Assembly (NCBI GenBank): GCA_029204225.1
Contig: CM055103.1
Span: forward strand, 41,809,368-41,873,367
Length of the DNA stretch: 64,000 nt
Direction: 5' to 3'
DNA from: Diphasiastrum complanatum
Taxonomy: Eukaryota; Streptophyta; Lycopodiopsida; Lycopodiales; Lycopodiaceae
Positions 56,501 through 64,000 of this stretch are shown here, piece by piece. The first letter of the stretch is position 1. Each line of letters opens with the position of its first letter. Below the pieces are notes generated by a model. That model worked only from the letters and a program-made list of their open reading frames with translations, was not told the origin of the DNA and made no database searches. The translations under genes were made by a program, and so were the position numbers.

Positions 56501-56925
56501 GATCTTTTCATACCATTTTGGTATCTTAGATTCAGGTGATACACTACGTGGAGAGTACGTATCCCAAGGAGTGTTTAATGTCTCTTACTTCCAACCGGTT
56601 TCTCCTTCATTGCTCCTATTGGCAAGTACCTCCCCCTAGGCTCTTGAATAGGTGGTGTTCTTTCATATTCGCCCTCTCAACTTTCGTCTTCACGTGAATC
56701 ATTTTGTGGAGCATCTTCTTCATTTTCTTTCTCCAGAATTGTGGGAAGTCTCTTGATGCTTTCACCTCTTGCATGGTCTTCATCTTCATACCTATGCGTT
56801 TCATCAAAGATCACATCTTTGCTAATGTAAATCTTGTTCATTACAGGATCAAAACACCTGTAAGCTTTCGTTCTTTCATCATAACCGAGAAAGATACACT
56901 TGATTGCTTTGGCATCAAGTTTCTT
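56501..56925 (-). pseudogene. Integrase C-terminus to RT linker of the complete copia element
   Basis: After a TGA codon the minus strand continues KKLDAKAIKCIFLGYDERTK and ISKDVIFDETHRYEDEDHAR, the integrase GKGY-type end and acidic linker. At least one more stop and a frameshift follow before RT. Confidence 0.85.
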
Positions 56926-58686
56926 TCACTCCTCCTTTGGCACATGTACATAGGCCTTACATCCAATGACACGAAATTTGTCAATTTTTGGCTTTATTCC
57001 AGTAGATGCTTCTTCAGGAGTCACATTTGGAACCGCAACTGTAGGGCTCATGTTTTGCAAAAACATTGCCGCACTGCACGCTTCCAACCAAAGTGAATTG
57101 GTCAAGCCCATTTGCTTCATCATGGAGCGTGCACTCTCCATAATTGTTTTGTTTTTCCTTTCAGCTACACCATTACTATGCGGCGTGTGTGACTGTGTGA
57201 ATTGTCTTTTAATGCCGTGTTCTTTGCAAAAGTCTTCAAAATCATCAGATTTGTATTCACCCCCTCTATCAGATCTTAGCACTTTTATGCGTGCATCTAG
57301 TTGGTTCTCTACCAAAGTTTTGAACTCCTTGAAGAGAGCAAAAGCGTCAAATTTCTTCTTCAAGAAATAAATCCATGTCCTCCTAGAGTAATCATCTATG
57401 AAAGTCATAAAATAATATGCTTTCCCCAACGACATGGTCTTCATTGGGCCACACAGGTCGCTGTGAATTAGTTCCAATGGTTTCTTAGCTCTTGCAGCTC
57501 CACCTTTCTTGAATGTCTCTCTGTGATGCTTTCCCATGATGCATCCTTCACATATTGCATGGTGATCATCCTGCAATGCTAGTAACCCTATAACCATCTT
57601 CAGCTTCGCCATCAATCTCAAGCTCCCATAGTTCAAATGACCAAGTCTTTTGTGCCATAACTCGGATTGAGATGCCGTTGAGATAGCCAAACCATATTCA
57701 CCTGGTTTTGCAACATCCAATTTATAAAGGCCATAGTTATTATCTCTATAACCCTTTGCCACCACTTTGTGGTTATGGTTCGTATCCTTCATAAGGCATC
57801 CATCCTTGACAAATTCAACTTTAAGATGTCGATTTGCCATTACACCAATAGAAAGCAAACTCTTTTTGAGTCCAGGAACATAAAGTACATTAGGGATATT
57901 TTTAATTTTGCCATCAGGAAATTGCACAGGTACATTGCCCACACCCTGTATTTGGCATTCCTCTCCATTGGCTTGAGTGACCTTATCCCCATCATGGATT
58001 GGTGAGAATTTTTCAAACCAATCACATTTTCCGGTCATATGCCTTGTGGCGCCTGAATCTAGGAACCATCTAGCACCATCATCAACTTGGGATGCCAATG
58101 CCGATGAGAAAACACTTGTTTCGTCATCTTCTCCATCATCTTCGGCAATGTTTCCTTGTTGAGTCACTTTTCCCGCCTTTATGTCTGCTTTCTTCTTATA
58201 ACATTCGCGTGCCCAATGGCCCGGTCTGTGGCAATAGTTACATTTTTCTTTCTTTTTCTTTTTCTCTTTTGATGACGATTCTCCTTCATCATCATCATCC
58301 CTGGATTTCTTAGGAATCCTTTTCCATCCTTTCTGCTTGTCTTTAGCAAGCAAGGCTTGATCCTCCTGTGGGGTTTGTCTTGACTTCACCACTTCGTGAC
58401 GCTGCTCTTCTTGCAATTTGATTCCGTGAAAGTCTTCAAAAGTAGGCAACCTCTCCCTCGAAGCAATGCCGCTCACAAACATCTGTAGCCCTTCCGAGAC
58501 ACCGCTCATTGTAGTATGTACCAATTCAATATCTCTAATTGGTTCTCCAATCGCCACAAGTTGATCTCTCAGCTCCTTTATCCCGGTGAAGAAGGATTCC
58601 ACTAATTCATTTTTTTCCATCCTTACTGTGTTCAATCTCGACTTCAAGAACATGGCTCGAGCTGGATTGCAAGTTTGAAATTGCAT
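56926..58686 (-). CDS. Copia Gag-protease-integrase polyprotein
   Basis: 586 open residues. The Gag core covers 1-110 (GIKELRDQLVAIGEPIRDIE). A charged linker leads to the CCHC knuckle CNYCHRPGHWAREC (149-162). The protease active site WFLDSGATRHMTG has Asp210. The integrase zinc domain is LWHKRLGHLN (His345, His350) with CEGC (Cys379, Cys382). The integrase core follows with Asp410 (LIHSDLCGP), Asp473 (LRSDRGGEYK) and Glu509 (NGVAERKN), spaced D-x62-D-x35-E. It ends at TGA inside the integrase C-terminus (VHVPKEE*). All catalytic residues are present. The true Gag start lies upstream beyond a frameshift near 58735. Confidence 0.95.
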   Translation of the reverse strand: MQFQTCNPARAMFLKSRLNTVRMEKNELVESFFTGIKELRDQLVAIGEPIRDIELVHTTMSGVSEGLQMFVSGIASRERLPTFEDFHGIKLQEEQRHEVVKSRQTPQEDQALLAKDKQKGWKRIPKKSRDDDDEGESSSKEKKKKKEKCNYCHRPGHWARECYKKKADIKAGKVTQQGNIAEDDGEDDETSVFSSALASQVDDGARWFLDSGATRHMTGKCDWFEKFSPIHDGDKVTQANGEECQIQGVGNVPVQFPDGKIKNIPNVLYVPGLKKSLLSIGVMANRHLKVEFVKDGCLMKDTNHNHKVVAKGYRDNNYGLYKLDVAKPGEYGLAISTASQSELWHKRLGHLNYGSLRLMAKLKMVIGLLALQDDHHAICEGCIMGKHHRETFKKGGAARAKKPLELIHSDLCGPMKTMSLGKAYYFMTFIDDYSRRTWIYFLKKKFDAFALFKEFKTLVENQLDARIKVLRSDRGGEYKSDDFEDFCKEHGIKRQFTQSHTPHSNGVAERKNKTIMESARSMMKQMGLTNSLWLEACSAAMFLQNMSPTVAVPNVTPEEASTGIKPKIDKFRVIGCKAYVHVPKEE

Positions 58687-58727
58687 TCTAAGAGCTTCCC
58701 AAGCTCCCCTAGCCGTCGTGGCATCAC

Positions 58728-58970
58728 TTATTGAGTGATCACATGGTCTTTCATTGAAAGATTGATCAATGATAATGCTCTCTGTGCCTTTTTATCAAAG
58801 GCCCTTATGTCACCTGGAGTGGTATTTGGTCGGACTTCAATACCTGCCACGATTTCCCACAACTCTTTTTCCATCAAAATGCTCTTCATTTTGAATTTCC
58901 AGATGTTGTAGTTAGAAGCCCCATCAAGTTTGCTTGCATCGCCCAAAATTGCCTCATTGATGTTTGCCAT
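58728..58970 (-). CDS. Copia Gag N-terminus
   Basis: It starts at ATG (MANINEAILGDASKLDG) and covers the N-terminal UBN2/DUF4219 segment (NYNIWKFKMKSILMEKELWE, ALSLINLSMKDHVIT). A small indel near 58735 puts it out of frame with the rest of Gag; otherwise the two frames would join. Confidence 0.92.
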   Translation of the reverse strand: MANINEAILGDASKLDGASNYNIWKFKMKSILMEKELWEIVAGIEVRPNTTPGDIRAFDKKAQRALSLINLSMKDHVITQ

Positions 58971-60224
58971 CTCCGAACTGCTTAAAACTTCACCTGTAGG
59001 CTATAAAGTGTATGCTAGAGCCAACCGTGATGTCAGAAATCGATAATAATGACCTGCAATTTTTAGCTTACTAGACCACCCGCCGCTTTTTCGCCAAATT
59101 GAAAGCCAAACTGGCGTCGTTTTCCAAAATGCTTCACGTCACCAACTCCCAGCTTCCTGCCCAGTGGAATGGTGAAATCACTTCTGGTGCACTTTGAACC
59201 CTTTCTCCACGGCAATCACTCTGTTTTGGTGTACCGTACTTGCAGGTACAGTCAGGGTGCCCTTCATTTGGAGGCTATAGCCTTTCGTTTGGTCAAAATA
59301 GGCTAAAGGAGGTGAAAATAAGGGCAATTTGGGTTTTTGAACTGTTTCTTCAGTGTGAAGAAACTTCACCCTTCAAAGACTTGGGACCCAACAATTTTTT
59401 CTTTGAAGATTTTTAATGAAGTTGCAATGCACTTTGCACTTCAGACCCCTTCATACTTTTTCACTTCAATCCAACGGATCCTTTAGATCCAACGACCCAC
59501 TTGTTGTGAAATGACCATCGACGATCTGTATGAATCAAGATCGGATGGCTGTCAACGCATTTGTGCATTGATCAAAGGCCTTCGAAGCACTGAACACTTT
59601 GGGCCGCTAGCTGGTGATCAGGAATGAGTGCGCGACAACTCCCGCGACCTCTCCTTCTCCTCTCTCTTCCAATGATGGAGTTTTCTCTCTCCTTCACGGG
59701 CTATGGTAGCTCCTCATGAATCGCACTAGCTGCCTTCCTCCTCCACGGCCAGTCGTGACCTCCCTACCGCTGAATCGCGCTACCAGGGCGCCCATTCACA
59801 GCCTCTCACAGCTTTGAAAACGTCCTCCTACAAGGAGATATCTCTGATTTTGTCCCCTGAAACCCTAGCAATTTTAAAGAGAAGAATATACTGAGCTTTA
59901 CTCAGGCTTTTCCTGAGCTTTCCTTTGCAGCTCCTAGTTGACTGAGGTCGCCCTACTGTAGGTTATCTTCTGCTCCAAACCGCTCTTCAAACGGTATTCG
60001 ATTGAATTCAAACCAATCACAAACGCCAAGCAACCCTCCAAAAAAAATTTTCAACTTCAAAATTGCTTGCTTTTTTATTCAACCAACCATTCCCTGTCTC
60101 TGAATCCTTTTTACAGTTTTGAGCCATTCCACGAATCTCCGCTGACTCGATTTTGTGCTTCCTAGCCAACAAACCGTCGTGAATTCGCAGCTTCTGTTCT
60201 TGTCCGGTGATTCCAGCCACCAAA
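58971..60224 (-). other. Long untranslated leader of the complete copia element
   Basis: 1.25 kb separates primer site and Gag ATG. It is unusually long and more GC-rich than the surroundings. Part of it is shared with the deleted relative at 53034-53880. No gene is supported. Such leaders may hold packaging or translation-control signals, but none is identifiable here. Confidence 0.7.
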
Positions 60225-60237
60225 GGCTCTGATACCA
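60225..60237 (-). other. Primer-binding site of the complete copia element
   Basis: The minus strand reads TGGTATCAGAGCC, directly next to the LTR end CTTAACT with no spacer. Confidence 0.96.
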
Positions 60238-60487
60238 AGTTAAGAGAACACAGTTGAAAACACCCGACCGGATCAATCACCACAACACAACGTCAAGTGC
60301 AACAAGAATACATAATTGCTCAATTCAAACTGTATATTACCAACTACTTGTAAGTACAAAGATGAGTTTCTTTAAAACACTCAAAGGGCTCGTAAAAGAA
60401 AGATGGCCCGATAACTCTTGAACTAAGCACACGTGGTGCCGTCGAAATAGGAAAGTACTGTATAAGTCGATCATTGCTATTTTAACT
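60238..60487 (-). repeat. 5' LTR of the complete copia element (250 bp)
   Basis: Same length as its partner, with AGTTAA and TTAACT ends. The target duplication GGAAT follows. Confidence 0.96.
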
Positions 60488-61450
60488 GGAATACCACTGT
60501 CTAGGTCGATAGACCACAAAATTGAGCTAATTCCAGGTATTATCTCTAGACAACCATATCGGTTTTCTCATAAAGAAGATATAGAGATTACTAATCAAAT
60601 TGAAAATTATCTTAAGATGGGTCATGGTCAGCTAAGTAAGTCACCATGGGGTGCTTCTATTCTTCTGAAAGCAAAGAAAGATATAAGCTTCTGGATGTGT
60701 GTTTTCTACTAGGGGTTGAATAAGGTAACTATTAGAAATAAACATCCATTACCCCGTATGGACGATCTGGTAGATCATTTGGGTGGAGCTAAATACTTCA
60801 CAAAAGGTAGATCTTAGAACCGGATATTATCAGATTAGGATTCATCCAAGTGGTGTGCAAAAGATAGGTTTTTGGATGAGATTCGGTCATTATGCGTTCC
60901 TTGTGCTTCCTTTTGGGTTGATGAATGCACCTGTTACATTTCAACAGATGATGAGTGATATTTTTCATCCATACCTGGGTCAATGTGTAGTTGTATTCTT
61001 AGATGATATACTCATCTATAGTAGAACGCTTAAGGAGCATTTGCATCATCTTAAAACTGTCTTGAGAATATTCAGAAGAGAGAAATTATATGCTAAAGAA
61101 TCTAAGTGTGAGTTCTTTAAACATGAATTGTTGTACCTCAATCATAAGATCACCCGTTGAAGATAGACGAGAGTAAGGTCAAGACAGTGCTTGAGTGGCC
61201 GATACCAAAGACAGTCAGAGAAGTTAAATCTTTTCTCGGTTTTACAGTTTTCTTTAGTAAGTCAATTGTAGATTATGCGAAGGTAGCAACACCCTTAAAT
61301 AATCTGACTAAATGCAGAGTTAATAAGAAGGAAAAGAAAGATCATTCTAGTCCGTCTATTGAGTGGAATGATGAACTTAACCAATGCTTTGAGGAGCTCA
61401 AATAGATGGTTGCTTTAGCCCTTGTTTTACAAATCGCAAACCTGATATAC
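60488..61450 (+). pseudogene. Gypsy reverse transcriptase (right part of split element)
   Basis: It resumes PLSRSIDHKIELIPG and covers gypsy RT: ASILLKAKKDISFWMCVF, a stop, [23 protein letters not shown] with a frame change, [26 protein letters not shown] and the catalytic FLDDILIYS. After a stop past LNHKITR, the thumb KVKTVLEWPIPKTVREVKSF follows. Inactivating changes include TAG near 60710, an indel near 60803, TGA near 61159 and TAG near 61404. Confidence 0.93.
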
Positions 61451-61458
61451 CTTACGTC

Positions 61459-61964
61459 ATGAGAACCGACAAAAGTGATTCGGCGATAGGAGCGGTTCTT
61501 CTACAAAATGATAGGCCGGTAGTGCTTGAGAGCAAGAAACTTATAGGACCTCAGTTGCGTTATACAACTCAGGAGAAGGAGTTATTTGTTGTAATACATG
61601 CACTCAAAACCTGGAGGCATTACCTTTATGGTAGTCAGTTTATAGTGTATACAAATCACCAGTATCTAAAATACTTTTGTAATCAAAACGATCTGAGGGG
61701 TCGTAAGGCTCGTTGGGCTGAGCTTATGCAAGAATTTGATCATGAGATCTGATATGTCACAGGTAGCTCTAACCAAGTTGCGGATGTGCTTAGTCGGATT
61801 GGTGAATTAAATGAAATTTCATTCACCCATATTTCCACTGATCTTTATCTTTCATTGAGAGGAAAGTGTGAATCAGATTCTCATTTTGGTCCCATCTGGA
61901 AGATGGTTGAAACAAGAAAAAATGAGAATGGAAGAGATTAATTCACAGAGGTTCTCAGGCTCTT
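61459..61964 (+). pseudogene. Gypsy RNase H
   Basis: MRTDKSDSAIGAVLLQNDRP (catalytic Asp), VLESKKLIGPQLRYTTQEKE (Glu), FIVYTNHQYLKYFCNQNDLR and RKARWAELMQEFDHEI, followed by TGA, probably from CGA. The RNase H/integrase connector continues in broken frames. The third acidic residue, usually TDH, is changed to TNH. Confidence 0.9.
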
Positions 61965-62877
61965 TTGAAAGATAAGAAGATAATGGAACTTTTTTCTATC
62001 CGAGGCGGTTTACTATTTCGGAATGGGAAAGTTTGTGTACCAACGGATGATGAGATAAAGAAGAAGATTCTTTATGAGTGTCATGACATTCCCTGTGCAG
62101 GTCATCCAGGTATACACAAGACTCTGGACTTGGTCAGAAGAGAGTTTTATTGGCCAAAACTCAAGTCATTTGTCGAGTCTTATGTGGTTAAATGTAGACC
62201 TTGTCAGCTAGCCAAAGCTGAATGCTTAAAGACTGGAGGGTTGTTACATCTCCTAGATATCCCTCTATGGATTTTGTAGTTGGACTTCCAAGGACCCAAC
62301 GCCAAAATGATTCTATTTGGATTGTGGTGGACAGGTTAACTAAGTTCGCTACTTTTATACCAGTCAAGTCAACTACAAAGGCTTCTGATTATTCATACTT
62401 TACGGATTGCCAAGCGATATAGTTAGTGATAGAGATCCTAAACTTATAGGTCACTTTTGGTCAACTGTGTTTCATAAGCTAGAAACCTCCCTTAGTTCTA
62501 GTTCTACTAATCAACCTGAATCAGATGGCCAGAGTGAGAGAACTAATCAGACTATGAAGGATATGTTGAGAACATATGTGTCTCACAGGCAATCTCAATG
62601 GGAAGATTATGTTCCTTTGATTGAGTTTGCTTACAATAGTAGAGAACATTATGCTACAGGTTATAGTCCGTTTATGTTGATGTATGGTTTTCAACCTAAA
62701 TCTCCGGTAAATGTGGAGACGAAGGCTTTTAAGATCCAGAGAGTTGTGGATTCTTGCATGATATGCATGAAATGTTGCAAGTGGCCCGTGATTGTATCCG
62801 GAGTGCTCAGGATAGAGCTAAACACTATGCCAATCTTAAGAGGTCTCCCAGAGATTTTAAAGTTGATGACTAGGTAA
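61965..62877 (+). pseudogene. Gypsy integrase
   Basis: The zinc domain reads HDIPCAGHPGIHKTLDLVRR with CRPCQ. The core shows [20 protein letters not shown] (Asp), then [14 protein letters not shown] (Asp) and SDGQSERTNQTMKDML (Glu). YSPFMLMYGFQPKSP follows, then an out-of-frame end. Indels near 62255 and 62400, with a short loss in each, split it into three frames. It is closely related to, but distinct from, the chromovirus at 16-21 kb. Confidence 0.9.
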
Positions 62878-63230
62878 ATCTTAGAATACCTAAAGATTCT
62901 AAGACTATGCGTGTAGGGAAGCATTATAAATTGTCTACCAGATATTGTGGACCGTTTCAGATTATAAGAAAGATTGGTTCTTTAGCTTACGAACTTGATA
63001 TTCAAGACAAAACAACCGCTAACCCAGTGTTTTATGTAAGCCATTTGAAAATATGTTTACATGAAGGTGACGTAGTTGGTTCAAAGGAGGATCTTACCCA
63101 TTTGGAGGACTTATCACTTAGTGTACCTTTGGAACCTGAAAAAGTACTCAGAACCAGAGATAAACAATTGAGAAATTGTTCTATCTCTGAGTGCTTGATT
63201 AGGTAAAGGGGTCGGACTGAGGATGATGAT
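62878..63230 (+). pseudogene. Gypsy integrase C-terminus with chromodomain start
   Basis: It reads HYKLSTRYCGPFQIIRKIGS and VFYVSHLKICLHEGD, then EPEKVLRTRDKQLRNCSISE, which looks like the beginning of a chromodomain. After LIR a TAA stops the frame and the remainder of the chromodomain is not recognisable. Confidence 0.8.
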
Positions 63231-63317
63231 TCATGAAAAAACGTTGAAAGCATAAAGAAAAACTTCCCTAGTTTTCGCTTCTGAAGACAGAAGTGGTTCA
63301 AGGGGAGACGAATATTA

Positions 63318-64000
63318 TGTCCATGTCCAGTATGAGGTATTCTTAATAATTCTTGACATGGATAGCCGGTCACTCTAGTGTATGTGATTACTAGTTATGC
63401 CTCGTCATTCCGGGCTTGGTTGATAAAGTAATCAATAATCATATGAGGGCCCATACCTATATTTGAACATAGGAGCACTTGCATGGTGTTTGACTGCTAT
63501 AATGCAAGAATAGGAGGTCAATAGGTTATTATAGGTTGCATGGGGATCCTAAAAGAAATATTCTCTCCAAATATTCTCTCCTCATGGAGAGAATATATAC
63601 TATGGAAACTTGCCCATCTCCCGATTGAAATTTCTGATTCATGAGCCAGGATCCTCTCCTCTCTTGTATTCATTCACCTTGGCTTGGGGATGAAGTTGTT
63701 AAGATATTGACTAGCCATTTCCTGTTGGTTGGGTGTTTATGCTCCACAGGTGTCCTTTTGGTTTGCATTTGACAGGATTATTGAAGATCTTCATTTGGCG
63801 ATCTTTATACTGATAGACAATGAACTGATCAGATCCACATCCATCAAGATCCAATATCCTCGGACTTATCCGATGAATGAATCTGATATCAAAATGAGCC
63901 GTACCAAGAAGAGTTGAAAATCAAGCATCGAACCTCCCCAGAGTTGTAGCCGCACCGATTGAAGCAGAGGCATGACCCACTGTAATAGACTCGATGAATC
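63318..64000 (+). repeat. 3' LTR of the split gypsy element (end not defined)
   Basis: It starts TGTCCATGTCCAGTATGAGG after the purine stretch AAGGGGAGACG. It shares its first 100 bp with 54021-54118. A TATA-like GAATATATACTATGG lies near 63590. The 3' limit cannot be set because the 5' LTR is truncated. It may extend to or past the window edge. Confidence 0.65.

Larger units (their letters stand above)
54449..60487 (-). mobile_element. Complete Ty1/copia element, 6039 bp, TSD GGAAT, AG..CT LTR ends
   Basis: Two 250-bp LTRs begin AGTTAA and end TTAACT on either strand, differ at about nine positions by eye, and are flanked by GGAAT (54444-54448 and 60488-60492). The primer site TGGTATCAGAGCC adjoins the 5' LTR and the purine tract TTGAGGGAGAG adjoins the 3' LTR, which fixes both boundaries. 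Gag, protease, integrase, RT and RNase H are all present in copia order on the minus strand but disabled. It inserted into the pol region of a gypsy element, and removing it with one GGAAT restores that element's reading frame. Confidence 0.97.

Overview
This is a repeat-dominated window of a land-plant nuclear genome. The evidence is intron-containing genes with GT..AG splice sites, plant families of Ty1/copia and Ty3/gypsy (chromovirus) LTR retrotransposons, a plant-type CACTA (En/Spm) transposon, a non-LTR element, and long (GA)n microsatellites. Nothing is prokaryotic. The sequence does not settle the lineage. The retroelement proteins would suit a large repeat-rich genome, perhaps a fern, lycophyte or bryophyte, but this is only an impression.

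Layout. 1-1.95 kb: eroded coding remnants (zinc knuckle, basic and coiled-coil reading frame). 1.96-5.76 kb: copy A of a non-autonomous copia family with an 820-bp LTR. 6.3-7.86 kb: a composite copia module (module 1) whose inverted partner (module 2) lies at 34.9-37.4 kb. 7.9-11.1 kb: intergenic, with a possible solo LTR, a 41-bp-arm hairpin and a degenerate repeat array. 11.2-12.4 kb: the only credible non-transposon gene, two exons encoding 155 aa with a mitochondrial-presequence-like N-terminus. 13.42-13.88 kb: a GC-rich Mutator-like non-autonomous element with 10-bp target duplications. 15.75-22.05 kb: a complete chromovirus (358-bp LTRs, TSD GTCTG) with inactivated reading frames. 22.14-34.47 kb: a 12.3-kb CACTA transposon with palindromic subterminal repeats, a divergent TnpA-like gene, a seven-exon TnpD-type transposase gene and an unexpected SET-domain coding region.

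34.5-44.5 kb: module 2, then a LINE split by copy B of the non-autonomous copia family. 45-47.1 kb: copia and gypsy relics. 47.6-48 kb: a cluster of GAAGGTTCC motifs. 48.9-54 kb: two truncated copia elements. 54-64 kb: a gypsy element whose pol region is split by a complete 6-kb copia element with 250-bp LTRs, TSD GGAAT and non-canonical AG..CT LTR ends.

How the parts relate. Nearly everything is mobile DNA, stacked by nested insertion. Almost all transposon reading frames are broken, many by stops of the kind cytosine deamination produces at methylated, silenced DNA. The features most worth following are the SET-bearing CACTA element with its palindromic repeats, the gag/protease-only copia family, and the copia element with AG..CT ends.
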